41,983 bases of DNA from Pseudomonadota bacterium (GTDB lineage Bacteria; Myxococcota_A; UBA9042; GCA-2863065). Below the pieces are notes generated by a model. The model made no database searches, had not been told where the DNA came from, and worked only from the letters and a program-made list of their open reading frames with translations. The DNA is taken from NCBI GenBank assembly GCA_947498315.1, contig CANMLD010000012.1:1-41983 (forward strand), given 5' to 3'. The position numbers and the translations under genes were made by a program. Shown here one piece after another: positions 24,126-35,220 of this stretch (position 1 is the stretch's first letter; every line of letters starts with the position of its first letter).

Positions 24126-26134
24126 AGGTCGGCCAGATCGTGTTTTTGCACCAGGGCGGCGACCTTCGGGTCGGGCGCATTACCGCTGTCTCCCAGTCCA
24201 CGCTCGAGGTGGAGCAACCCAGCGGCCAACGCAGCCATCACGGGCCGGCGCGTATCGCGCGCTCGAGCGACAAGAACGTCCCGACGACGGCGGCGCTCGT
24301 CGCCTACGAAGACGAGCTACGCGAGCTCATCGACCAGATCGACCTCGACGCGACATGGACGCTCTGCCGCGGTGATGGACCAGAGCGAATCTGGACGCTC
24401 GAGGAGCTGGCCGGGCTCGCGTTGCCCTCGCCAGGGCCGTCGTCAGACGACTCGATGGCGTGGGTCCTCTATCGGGATCGGGTTTACTTCCGCGCTCTCG
24501 AACCACTCGGCAGCAGCGCCGCCGACGCGTCGCCGATCCGACGCTTCACCGCGCGCCCGTCAGAGGAGGTCGAGCTCGACAAAGCCACTCGCTTGGCCAC
24601 CGCCGAACACGCACGTCGGCTAGACGCCATGACCGCGTGGCTACGGACCGCGACGGACAACACGCCCAAGACTCCCGAAGCGGTGGAGCTCATCGAGTCG
24701 ATCGAAGTGCTTGCGCTGTGGGACGACGAACGCCCGGCTGGCGAGACGGCGCGTACGGTCATGCGCCGACTTGGCCCAAAGTCACCGGAGGGTGATGGCA
24801 CCGCCGCCTTCCGTCGTCTGGTCGACATCGGTGTCTACACCGACCATGAGAACCTCTGGCTGCGTCGATCGAAGCTCCCTCGGTTCTTCGAGCCCGATGT
24901 GCTCGCTGAGGCTGAGACGCTTGCGACACGGGTCGTCTCTCCGGAGAACCGGAAGGACTATAGGCACCTCGATACGGTCGCCATCGACGACGAATACACG
25001 ACCGAGATCGATGACGCGTTCGCCTTCGCGCCGGGCGAGCGGTCGCTCGTCTATGTATTCATCGCGGATCCGGCGGCGTGGATCGGTGAAGACAGCCTGG
25101 TCGACCACGAGGCTGAACGGCGCGCGGCCACGCTCTACATCCCTGAGGGCAAAGTAACCATGCTCCCGGCCGTGATCGGGGAAGACGTGGCCAGCCTCAT
25201 TGCAGGCAAGGACCGGGAGGCGATGGCCTTCGTGTTCGAGGTCGACGACCGCGGGCAGGTCACGAACTTCGAGATCGAAGACGCGCTCATCCGCGTCGAT
25301 TACGCGCTCCCCTACAAGGACGTCGACGCCATCTTGAAGGGGCGTGAACACCCACTTCGAACGATGCTGCTCGCCATTCACGGCATCGCTGACCGGCTAC
25401 GGGCCGAGCGTCGGCGGAAGGGCTCGATTACGCTCGACCGACGGGACGTGAGCGTTCAGCGTTTGCCCGACGACCGGGTGGACGTGACGGTCTACCGAAC
25501 AGACGACCCGGCGCGGCGCCTCGTCGCCGAGTGGATGATCCAGACCTCCTGTCATGCCGCCATCTTCTGTCGCGACCGCCGCATCCCGGCCGTTTATCGC
25601 GGACAAGCGCCACCCGACGAACGACCGGTGCTGCCCGAGGGGCGCCCGCTCGTGGGCTGGGAGCTGCAGAACATCCTGAAGACGATGCGGCGGGCGGAGC
25701 TCTCGACCGAGCCGCTCAGCCATGCCGGGCTGGGGCTCCCCTGTTACACCCAGGTGACCTCGCCCCTCCGCCGCTATCAGGACCTACTCATGCAGCGGCA
25801 GCTCCGTCACGTCATCAGGCGCGGCGTGCCGCGGTGGACCGAGCGCGAGCTGTTACAGCACTTCGACGCACTCGAAGCCGTCGCCGGGACGATGCGGGAG
25901 GTCGAGCGCGAGAGCCGACGTTTCTGGATCTTGCGCCACCTCGAGACGCGGGTCGGTCAGCGCGTACGCTGCGAGGTGCTGCGGCTTCTCGGTAAGCGAG
26001 TGGTGATCGAGCTCGTTGACTTTGGCGTTCAGGCTGTCCATCCGACGCCATCGCGTACGCCGTCTCCGGGCGACACCTTGGTCTTGATGCTGAAGGCCGT
26101 CGAAGCTCGGAGAGACAGGATTACCCTCGGGTAG
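24122..26134 (+). CDS. RNase II/RNase R family 3'-5' exoribonuclease
   Basis: The 670-residue protein has a central RNB catalytic domain. The metal-binding block reads DTVAIDDEYTTEIDDAFAFA (E. coli RNase II Asp201, 207, 209, 210 become D, E, D, D), and the late block is CYTQVTSPLRRYQDLLMQRQ. The N-terminus lacks the tandem cold-shock domains of RNase R and starts instead with a short SH3-like KVGQIVFLHQGGDLRVGRIT, similar to cyanobacterial/plastid-type RNase II. The C-terminal S1 domain is shortened (ends RRDRITLG). The GTG start lacks a Shine-Dalgarno and may be coupled to an upstream leader. It converges on the Ser/Thr kinase gene across repeat copy B. Confidence 0.92.
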   Translation: MKVGQIVFLHQGGDLRVGRITAVSQSTLEVEQPSGQRSHHGPARIARSSDKNVPTTAALVAYEDELRELIDQIDLDATWTLCRGDGPERIWTLEELAGLALPSPGPSSDDSMAWVLYRDRVYFRALEPLGSSAADASPIRRFTARPSEEVELDKATRLATAEHARRLDAMTAWLRTATDNTPKTPEAVELIESIEVLALWDDERPAGETARTVMRRLGPKSPEGDGTAAFRRLVDIGVYTDHENLWLRRSKLPRFFEPDVLAEAETLATRVVSPENRKDYRHLDTVAIDDEYTTEIDDAFAFAPGERSLVYVFIADPAAWIGEDSLVDHEAERRAATLYIPEGKVTMLPAVIGEDVASLIAGKDREAMAFVFEVDDRGQVTNFEIEDALIRVDYALPYKDVDAILKGREHPLRTMLLAIHGIADRLRAERRRKGSITLDRRDVSVQRLPDDRVDVTVYRTDDPARRLVAEWMIQTSCHAAIFCRDRRIPAVYRGQAPPDERPVLPEGRPLVGWELQNILKTMRRAELSTEPLSHAGLGLPCYTQVTSPLRRYQDLLMQRQLRHVIRRGVPRWTERELLQHFDALEAVAGTMREVERESRRFWILRHLETRVGQRVRCEVLRLLGKRVVIELVDFGVQAVHPTPSRTPSPGDTLVLMLKAVEARRDRITLG

Positions 26135-26158
26135 CGCATCGGTCCACTGGGTCGCTTG

Positions 26159-26192
26159 ATTTTGTCCGACCCCCGAGGGGGTCGGACAAAAT
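26159..26192. repeat. 34-bp perfect palindrome formed by back-to-back element ends
   Basis: Bases 26159-26174 and 26177-26192 are exact reverse complements (ATTTTGTCCGACCCCC and its complement) around a 2-nt centre. The right half is the left end of MITE copy B; the left half looks like the right end of another copy. It lies 25 nt after the exoribonuclease stop and could also act as its terminator. Confidence 0.7.
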
Positions 26193-26409
26193 GGAGATTG
26201 AGCGTACATCGCGCACGCCGGGGGCGCTTGGGTCGTCCCCCACCCGCAAGCGCATTGACTGCCGACGCAGCAGCTGTCTTGCTTTGACTGGGCGCCGATA
26301 GGCGCGTACTCGAACGACGAAGGCGGGCTGCATCGCCCGCCTTTGAGCGAGAGCAACTCGATGCTAGAAAATTGCCGGTGGACGCCAATCGGAGTTTTGT
26401 CCGACCCCC
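26177..26409. repeat. MITE-like repeat, copy B (233 bp)
   Basis: This is the same family and length as copy A, with ends GGGGGTCGGACAAAA and TTTTGTCCGACCCCC, which are perfect 15-bp inverted repeats. It is flanked by CGA on the left and TGA on the right. Internal hairpins are conserved with copy A, including the GGCGGGC/GCCCGCC stem near 26322-26342. The inverted ends use C/G where copies A and C have A or T, and both ends changed together. It lies between the converging exoribonuclease and kinase genes. Confidence 0.8.
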
Positions 26410-26424
26410 TGAGGGCTCTAGCGT

Positions 26425-28476
26425 TCAGAACCCCGGGCTGAGTCGCGTGACGTGGGCCAACAGGCCTGCATGAAACGTCGTGAACAACACGGTAAGCAGC
26501 GCCCGCAGCGTGTCTTCGTCATCACCCATCTCCGAGATGAGCTCGTCGACCGGGAGCGCCGGACCATCGAGGGCCCGTAGGATTCGGGACTCCTTGGCGA
26601 CGAAGCGGAAGGGCGCCGCGTCAGCGAGCGCGTTGGGCCTCAGGTGTACGCGCGGGTTGCCGGTACGGGTGAAGAAGTCCTTCAGCTCGCCAAGCGTGTA
26701 CCAGCGACGAGCGGCATCGCTGAGCCGGCCGATGATGTCGATGTCGAGGGGGACTGGGTCTGGCGGAGGGGTGCCGCCCGTGTAGAACGCGGCGCGAGCA
26801 GTGACGGTACGGAACAGTGAGCCGAGTCGAGCGTCGATGGTCTCGCTGACCAGCTTCAGAACGTCGGCGTGTAACATGAGCCCAAGGCGCACGAGAGCCG
26901 GTGCCATGCCGAGGTCGTTCGTACCGGCGCGTTTCGACGCGGCTTCGATACCCTCGAAGGTGAGGAAACCGCGATCGACCAGTGAGTTGCCGAAGGGCAA
27001 ACCGGGCGAGGCCGGCCCGAGGCGGACGATCTTACCCTCCTTGAACCAGAGCTCTTGACGGCTGACCTCCTTTTGAGCGGCTTCCCGGAGGATGAGCAAT
27101 CGGCCCGTTACCTTATCTCGGGCAAGGCGTGCGAGCACTGAAGACGCGTTCATCCGGTCGAAGATGGTGACTTCGTGGGGAGTCCCTTCGAGCCCCTGAC
27201 CGAGCTGCTCGAGCCGCTGTACTGCCTCGCGCGCAGGGACCGGCGCGCCGCCATCGATGCTGACACCTTGGTCCAGGGTGAGCCGGCGACCAGTGAGCAT
27301 CGCCCGCAGCTCGTCGAGGCTGAAGGGGCCGATCCAACGCTCGCTGCCGATATCGACATGCAAGGTTGACGGGCGGACGCGGTCTCGGCGCGGCACCGGC
27401 AAGATGATCGACCCGGTCTGTGTGGGCGGGCTGGCGATCGTCCAGATCGACCCCGTGCCGGTCTTCGAACCTGTCCGCTCGCCCTCCGTAGGGCGTGACA
27501 GTAAGTCTGCGACGACGGATGAGACGTCGCGAGCGCCGACGCGATGGCCCTTCTCGAAGAGATACGACTCGATCGCTTCGATGAACTCGCGGGCTCCTTG
27601 GTAACGCCGGTCCCGGTCCCGTGCCAGAGCCCGTCTAATGATGGCTTGGATCGCGTCGGGCAGCTCTGGATGGCGCGCCAGCCGAGGTTCGATCTCGGCG
27701 TCGCGCACATTGGCGAGCGTCTCTACAGCGGTCTTGCCTCGGAAGAGGCGCTTGCGTGTGAGCAGCTCGTACAAGCAGATGCCGGCAGCGAAGATGTCCG
27801 AGCGCAGATCGACCGTCTTGCCTTCAACCTGCTCCGGAGACAAGTAGCCGAGCTTGCCCCGCAGGGCACCGAACGAACCGCCGCCGAAAGACGGATCGAG
27901 GCGCGCGCGCGCTACACCGAAGTCGGCGACCTTCACGGATCCTTCCATCGACAAGAGGATGTTAGAGGGGGACACGTCATGGTGGACCAGCCCAAGCAGC
28001 CGTCCGTCGCGGCCCAGTGCTCTGTGGGCGTGGTCGAGGCCGCGAAGTACCTCCGCCACGATGTGCAGTGACATGGGGACTGAGATCTCGACCGCGTGAA
28101 CGGCGGCGCGGAAGAGCAGCCGGTAAAGGTCGATCCCGCGGACGTACTCCATCGCGATGTAGTGCCGCCCAAGGACCTCACCAAGCTCGTAGATCTGCAC
28201 GAGATTCGCGTGCTGGAGGCCGCTCGAGATCTTCGCTTCGCGAATGAACATCTCGACCAGCTTCGGCTTCTCGAGGAGCTCTGGGAGGATGCGTTTCAAG
28301 ACGAGTGGCTTCTCGAAGCCAGCCGCGCCCTGCAGCGATGCCAGCCACACCTCCGCCATTCCACCCTGGCCGATTTGGCCGTGGAGCCTGTATTTGCCAA
28401 AGGGCTCGGTCGGCCCCGGTGGGATCGTACCGGCCACCGACAAGAGGCGAGGGGGGGCGGAGTGGTCTTCGGCCAT
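26425..28476 (-). CDS. Ser/Thr protein kinase with GYF_2-like and DUF4388-like C-terminal regions
   Basis: The kinase domain (about 29-300) has the glycine loop GQGGMAEV (36-43), Lys61, the catalytic loop HHDVSPSN (165-172; His replaces the usual Arg of HRD) and DFG (185-187), followed by GKLGYLSPEQVEGK. After a linker there is a GYF_2-like segment (about 380-425, WIGPFSLDELRAMLTGRRL). The C-terminal ~260 residues resemble DUF4388/PatA-N-like domains found in myxobacterial signalling proteins. No membrane helix is seen, so a soluble signalling kinase is likely. The non-RD catalytic loop suggests activation without activation-loop phosphorylation. It is followed by repeat copy B and preceded by copy C. 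Confidence 0.9.
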   Translation of the reverse strand: MAEDHSAPPRLLSVAGTIPPGPTEPFGKYRLHGQIGQGGMAEVWLASLQGAAGFEKPLVLKRILPELLEKPKLVEMFIREAKISSGLQHANLVQIYELGEVLGRHYIAMEYVRGIDLYRLLFRAAVHAVEISVPMSLHIVAEVLRGLDHAHRALGRDGRLLGLVHHDVSPSNILLSMEGSVKVADFGVARARLDPSFGGGSFGALRGKLGYLSPEQVEGKTVDLRSDIFAAGICLYELLTRKRLFRGKTAVETLANVRDAEIEPRLARHPELPDAIQAIIRRALARDRDRRYQGAREFIEAIESYLFEKGHRVGARDVSSVVADLLSRPTEGERTGSKTGTGSIWTIASPPTQTGSIILPVPRRDRVRPSTLHVDIGSERWIGPFSLDELRAMLTGRRLTLDQGVSIDGGAPVPAREAVQRLEQLGQGLEGTPHEVTIFDRMNASSVLARLARDKVTGRLLILREAAQKEVSRQELWFKEGKIVRLGPASPGLPFGNSLVDRGFLTFEGIEAASKRAGTNDLGMAPALVRLGLMLHADVLKLVSETIDARLGSLFRTVTARAAFYTGGTPPPDPVPLDIDIIGRLSDAARRWYTLGELKDFFTRTGNPRVHLRPNALADAAPFRFVAKESRILRALDGPALPVDELISEMGDDEDTLRALLTVLFTTFHAGLLAHVTRLSPGF

Positions 28477-28673
28477 TCAGGGTTGACTCAGCCGAGGTCG
28501 GCTATGGGATGTCGGGATTTGAGGGGTCGCGAACTGGCAACGACCGGTAACCCCGCCTCGGTGGGTCACCAGACGGACCTGCCAAGTATCGCCGGGTCTG
28601 GCAGTCGCGCAACCGCATTTCCGAACGCCTGACGCGTCCGCGCGCAACGGCGGTGATCTTCGTAAGCGCCTGA

Positions 28674-28865
28674 GTGGGTCGGACAAAATGGAGATTGAGC
28701 GTACGCCGTGCAATTTTCGACGGAGCCCTCCCCCCTGCTTCGACTGGGCGCCGCTAGGCGCGTACTCGAGTGACGAAGGCGGGCTGCATCGCCCGTCGAG
28801 GAGCGAGAGCAACTCGATGCTCGAAAATTGCCGGTGGACGCCAATCGGAGTTTTGTCCGACCCAC
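28674..28865. repeat. MITE-like repeat, copy C (192 bp, internally deleted)
   Basis: It has perfect 15-bp inverted ends, GTGGGTCGGACAAAA and TTTTGTCCGACCCAC, each with TGA directly outside (28671-28673 and 28866-28868). It lacks about 41 bp present in copies A and B in the left half; the rest, including GGCGGGCTGCATCGCCCG, is conserved. It lies between the kinase start and the membrane-protein stop. The other part of the 446-nt gap (28477-28670) shows no gene. Confidence 0.8.
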
Positions 28866-28922
28866 TGACATGGGGCGAGAGTCGAACCGGGACGTACGTG
28901 GGCGTGACGAGAGAGTAGGCCA

Positions 28923-30827
28923 TCAGGGAGTGCCTACGGGACGTCGCGCGAGCCGCTTGTGTGCGGACGGCACGAGCCATGACAGGCCCAGCAGGAGGAC
29001 GCCTGCGGCGGCGACCCCGTACGCGGCGTCGGCGACGCTCTTGGAGGCTTCTTTGGCGAGTCCCTCCGCAGCTTTAGGGATGGTGTCGATGACCGGTTGC
29101 CAGTAGGCGCCGAGCGACGAGGCGTCCTCAGTGAGGATCTCTACCAGGAACGGTCCGATGCGGTCCGACGTGAACTGGGAGAGCGTGAGTGCGAGCGCCG
29201 GGCCTGCGACCAGGGCGAGCGCCACTAGACGTAGCCGGGTACGTCGGCGGAGGGACGGACGCAGCAGCAGAAGAAGGGTTAGAGACGCCATCAGTCCCAG
29301 CGTCGGCAAGCGAGCCGACTCGACCGTGGAGAGGCTGAAGCGTACGGCATCGAGCTCGCCCTGCGCTTCACTGAAGACCGGTGCGAGGGAGATTTCAACG
29401 CCCTCGCGAGCCAGTCGAACGAGCTCGTCGAGCCGGGCACTCGTGACGAAGGGCGGCAGGACTGGAGAGTCGAGGAGCTGCCGAAGGTCTCCCTCGTCGA
29501 TGGTGAGGCCTGAGCGAAACCACGACCGCGCGCGAACGATGAGCTCCCAAACGCCCCGTGGCACCGCGTCTCGAATGGGGTCCAGTGTCAGTGTCCACTT
29601 GCTCCCGACGTTGTCGTCGATGACTTTGAAGACTTGCTCGCGAACGAAGGCCGAGAGCAGGATATCGAAGACGGCGCTCTCGCGTCCACGCGGGGCGCAC
29701 GCGAGGGGCGAATCCAGGCCGATGAGGACCCGGGCGAGTTGCCGTCCTGTACACGTCGCGCGAGTCGCGAGCCATCGCTGGACCTTGTCTCCGATGAAGG
29801 TCGCGATGCGATCGGCGGCCAGCGTTCGAGCTGGGATGAGGTCCAGCTGTACGGCGAGATCGGCGCGCCGAGACACGAGGAAGTCTGCGATGCCGGCAGC
29901 GACTGCGTCTCGTTGCGCGTGGGCCCAGTCGGTGTCGACGAGCGGGTCGAGGACGGCGATGAGCTCGTCGCGAGTAACCTCGATGTCGGTCCCGTCGATC
30001 AGGACACGGTCATCGAGTTGCTCCACCAACGCCGGTCTCAGCGCCTGCTCGCGGATGAGCTCGCCCAAATTGCTTTGCCGCACGAGCGTCTTCACCGCTT
30101 CCACAACGGCGCCTTGGCGTTCGTTGAGAGGGAGCGTCCACAAGAACTGGGGTCGACGGCCGAGCAGCCAGTCCAATGAGCCTTGAACGCCGCGAGCGAG
30201 GTTCGCAGCGACCCACAGCTTAGGTGCAACCTCCCGGAGCACGGCCTGCCAAACGACGAGTGGGGAAGAGAAGCCAAAGGAGGTCTGCGCTTGGCGTTCC
30301 GCGATGGTGACGGCGGCGTAGTCGATGAGTGCTTCCCAGGCCACCGTGGCGAGCGGGCTCTCGTCCATCCGCTCCGATATGACGACGCCGACCGCGTCGA
30401 GCCGGCCCGCTATACCGAGCGTGATGGTGTGTCCTTCGCGAGTCTCGCCGACCCCGTCGCGATACTCATAGGCATAGTCGTGAACGGCGACGAGGAGCTC
30501 GCTCGAGTAGCGCTCGAACCAGTCGGGGGTGAAGATCCGTCGGGTCCACACTTCGGCTTCTTCACACAGCCGACGATCACGGGAGGTGAAGCTCGCCTCG
30601 AAGCGCTCCCTCGCTAGACCAGGGGCCGCCGATGCCGAGAGCGCTTGGAAGGTCCCGGCGGAGGCGAGGTGTTTCACTTGACGATTCGGGTCCAGCACGA
30701 GGAACTCGAAGGCCGAGACGATGAGCGTCGCCAGCACGAGCAATGTCAGGAGCGCTGCTGGCAAGAGGCCGGTGAGGGCGAAGTACAGTCTTCGCCGCCA
30801 GCGTGGTTGGACGTCGGCCGCCGGCAC
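28923..30827 (-). CDS. large membrane-anchored protein of unknown function
   Basis: The protein has 634 residues. One membrane helix lies near the N-terminus (about 12-45, FALTGLLPAALLTLLVLATL), followed by a long soluble, probably periplasmic, region of ~440 residues rich in Ala, Leu and Arg. Three helices lie near the C-terminus (about 510-530, 540-560 and 600-620). The soluble part shows regular helical spacing and repeated EQV/REQ-type segments, but I recognise no family. It starts with GTG at 30827, 5 nt after the REC-MBL gene, so it is co-transcribed with it and may be its functional partner. No catalytic motif is visible. Confidence 0.8.
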   Translation of the reverse strand: MPAADVQPRWRRRLYFALTGLLPAALLTLLVLATLIVSAFEFLVLDPNRQVKHLASAGTFQALSASAAPGLARERFEASFTSRDRRLCEEAEVWTRRIFTPDWFERYSSELLVAVHDYAYEYRDGVGETREGHTITLGIAGRLDAVGVVISERMDESPLATVAWEALIDYAAVTIAERQAQTSFGFSSPLVVWQAVLREVAPKLWVAANLARGVQGSLDWLLGRRPQFLWTLPLNERQGAVVEAVKTLVRQSNLGELIREQALRPALVEQLDDRVLIDGTDIEVTRDELIAVLDPLVDTDWAHAQRDAVAAGIADFLVSRRADLAVQLDLIPARTLAADRIATFIGDKVQRWLATRATCTGRQLARVLIGLDSPLACAPRGRESAVFDILLSAFVREQVFKVIDDNVGSKWTLTLDPIRDAVPRGVWELIVRARSWFRSGLTIDEGDLRQLLDSPVLPPFVTSARLDELVRLAREGVEISLAPVFSEAQGELDAVRFSLSTVESARLPTLGLMASLTLLLLLRPSLRRRTRLRLVALALVAGPALALTLSQFTSDRIGPFLVEILTEDASSLGAYWQPVIDTIPKAAEGLAKEASKSVADAAYGVAAAGVLLLGLSWLVPSAHKRLARRPVGTP

Positions 30828-30832
30828 GCTAC

Positions 30833-32077
30833 TCAGAGGCGAACCGATTGACCTTCGCGTGCGCCCAGGACGACCATCTTCGATTCCGGCGACAGTGCAG
30901 CTGCCAGAGCTTGGCTCGCGCTCACTTTGCGATCGACGGCGTCATCGTCTTGCATGGGGTCGTGAGAGAAGAGCGCAAGGCGCTTTACGCTGGCTTCGTG
31001 CGCGATCGACACCGCGTCCTCTGCGGCGCAGTGCCCCCAACCCGCCTTGGTTCGATACTCCGAAGAGACATATTGTGCGTCAGCAATGTAGAGATCTGCG
31101 TTCGATGCGAGCGACACGAGCCGGCTGTCGAGGGCATGGACATCGGCGGCAACGGAGGTAGGAGCGACTTGGCCCAGTAAGCGTCCGAAGGGCTCGGTGT
31201 CGGTCGCGTAGACAACGGTTCTGCCGGCGATCGTGACGCGATAACCAAGCGTTATCGAAGGATGATTCATGTACGCGTGCTGCACTTTAAACGGGCCGAC
31301 GTCGAAGACCCTCTCGCGGATCTCGTGAACGACGATACGTGCCGCCATGTCGCCCAGCGCGACCGGGAAGTACTCCGGATTCATCTGGCCGCGCAGTACA
31401 TCTTCGAGTGGCCTCGTCAGCGACCGGGGGCCCCAAATGTCGACCTTATTGGCTGCCCCATAGGCGGGTACGAAGAATGGGAACCCCTGAATGTGGTCCC
31501 AATGGGTGTGCGTTACGAGCAGCGAGCACGTTAGTGGACGCCCACGAGCTTCCGATTGAAGCACTAGACCCAGTCGTCGAATGCCCGTGCCCGCATCGAG
31601 GATCAACGTCTCTCGGCCATGAGAGACCGTTACGCAAGGTGTGTTTCCTCCATAACGCGCCGTCTCGGGCCCTGGGGATGCGATGGAGCCGCGTACTCCC
31701 CAGAAGGTCACACGGACCGCGGCGAGCTGCTCTTCCACTGCCGCGATGATGGGCTCCTGCCCGGCCATCCGTTCGAGGACCGCATCGGCACCGAGGGTCA
31801 GCGCCTGCCGCAGATCGGTGTTGTAGGTCTTGTCCGTGACGGCGACGATGGGTGTTCTGAGGGTCGAGAAGGTGGATCGAAGGAGTTGGATCAGCTCGAA
31901 CCCGTGAAGCGTGGGCGTCAGGAGGTCGAGGCAGATACAGTCGAATGCGTCAGCTCGGGCCTCACGGAGCCCATCTTGGCCGTCCGCAACGACCGTGAGG
32001 TCATACCCTCGCGCACGTAGGGCCGCCTCGAGATCGGGTCTCATTGGGGAGTCGTCGATGAGGAGCAGCTTAGCCAT
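30833..32077 (-). CDS. response-regulator receiver fused to an MBL-fold hydrolase
   Basis: The start is ATG 32077 (MAKLLLIDDS); residues upstream are unsupported. Residues 1-118 form a REC domain with the acidic pair D8/D9, phosphoacceptor D51 (CICLDLLTP) and K83. After a short linker, residues 122-414 form a metallo-beta-lactamase fold: FWGVRGSIASPGPETARYGG, metal motif HTHWDH (190-195), and a late Asp in YIADAQYVS and His in LFSHDPMQDD. This MBL subgroup (GVRGS..., GGNT) includes phosphodiesterase-like hydrolases. A phosphorylation-gated hydrolase, perhaps acting on a nucleotide or cyclic nucleotide, is my inference. No histidine kinase is adjacent. It is followed by the 634-residue membrane protein after 5 nt. 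Confidence 0.9.
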   Translation of the reverse strand: MAKLLLIDDSPMRPDLEAALRARGYDLTVVADGQDGLREARADAFDCICLDLLTPTLHGFELIQLLRSTFSTLRTPIVAVTDKTYNTDLRQALTLGADAVLERMAGQEPIIAAVEEQLAAVRVTFWGVRGSIASPGPETARYGGNTPCVTVSHGRETLILDAGTGIRRLGLVLQSEARGRPLTCSLLVTHTHWDHIQGFPFFVPAYGAANKVDIWGPRSLTRPLEDVLRGQMNPEYFPVALGDMAARIVVHEIRERVFDVGPFKVQHAYMNHPSITLGYRVTIAGRTVVYATDTEPFGRLLGQVAPTSVAADVHALDSRLVSLASNADLYIADAQYVSSEYRTKAGWGHCAAEDAVSIAHEASVKRLALFSHDPMQDDDAVDRKVSASQALAAALSPESKMVVLGAREGQSVRL

Positions 32078-32162
32078 CTGCCTGCAGAATGACACGGGCC
32101 GGAGAACGCGCAAAGTGGCGTGGTCAGTGTTCGCTCGTATTCGGCACGAGCCAAACAGTTAT

Positions 32163-34522
<2,360 letters not shown>

Positions 34523-34523
<1 letters not shown>

Positions 34524-35146
34524 CACCAATGCCCGCTGACCTCCCCTTCACGGAACCCCGCCAAGTATTTCGCAAGCGCGATGCGCCCTCCTGTGAGAAT
34601 CGGGGTTCCTCTGCCTGGAAGCAACCGATCGAAGTCGAGTTCCAGCAGTTGCAGCTGCGCTTCGAGTGTCTTCGAGAAGCTTCCGTACAGGCTCCGGTCT
34701 TCGAGTTGGATGAAGCCTGCCGGTTCACCGACCAGATGGCCCGCAATCAACGTCTTTTGGGTCGGGTGGTACAGCACACACTCGCCCGGGGTGCGCTGGT
34801 GCGGCAACGCGTGGACACGAAAGCCACCAGGGACCGTATCGCCGGGCTTGTAGTAGGCGTCGATCGGGAGTCGGAGCAGCTTTTGATCGCCTTCCGGTGC
34901 CATGATCTTAGCGCCGAACCAGTCCCGGAACTGCTTGGCCCGGCGCTCTTGCGCCCGACCCGTCAGCAACACCACCTTGGGCTTGCCCAGCGCCTCGAGC
35001 GCAGGGAGCACAGGCTCGGGCAGACTCGGCGGATCGATGAGGATCAGGCCGACCTTCGTACGGACCACGTAGCCGTTCATGTGTCGCTTCAGGGCGACGT
35101 CGAGAGCGTTCCAGTGGAAGTAGTCGCTGAAGAGCTCGGCTAACAT
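34523..35146 (-). CDS. MBL-fold-like protein without the canonical zinc motif
   Basis: The 207-residue chain has the beta-sandwich order of metallo-beta-lactamase proteins: MNGYVVRTKVGLILIDPPSL, then VVLLTGRAQERRAKQFRDW, then ALPHQRTPGECVLYHPTQKT with IAGHLVGEP. However, the position of HxHxDH carries GRAQERRA. Only the later His residues (ALPHQRTPGE and AGHLVG) remain, so metal binding is probably lost or altered. It could be a structural or ligand-binding relative. It is coupled to the Gly-rich lipoprotein gene by a TGATG overlap. Function unknown. Confidence 0.75.
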
Positions 35147-35220
35147 GACTTGAGGCTACCGGAACCGGGTTCGCTTGTCAGTCGGGTTCGCTTGTCAGTC
35201 GGGTGCGCCCTCGCACGTGC

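Noticed and set aside
23861-24241. A 126-residue minus-strand open frame between the TAXI and nuclease genes
   Set aside because: It looks almost protein-like but overlaps 119 nt of the nuclease gene and the end of the TAXI gene, with no ribosome site or family match.
29131-30186. A Ser/Arg-rich plus-strand open frame of 351 residues
   Set aside because: It is antisense to the 634-residue membrane protein and has shadow-like composition.
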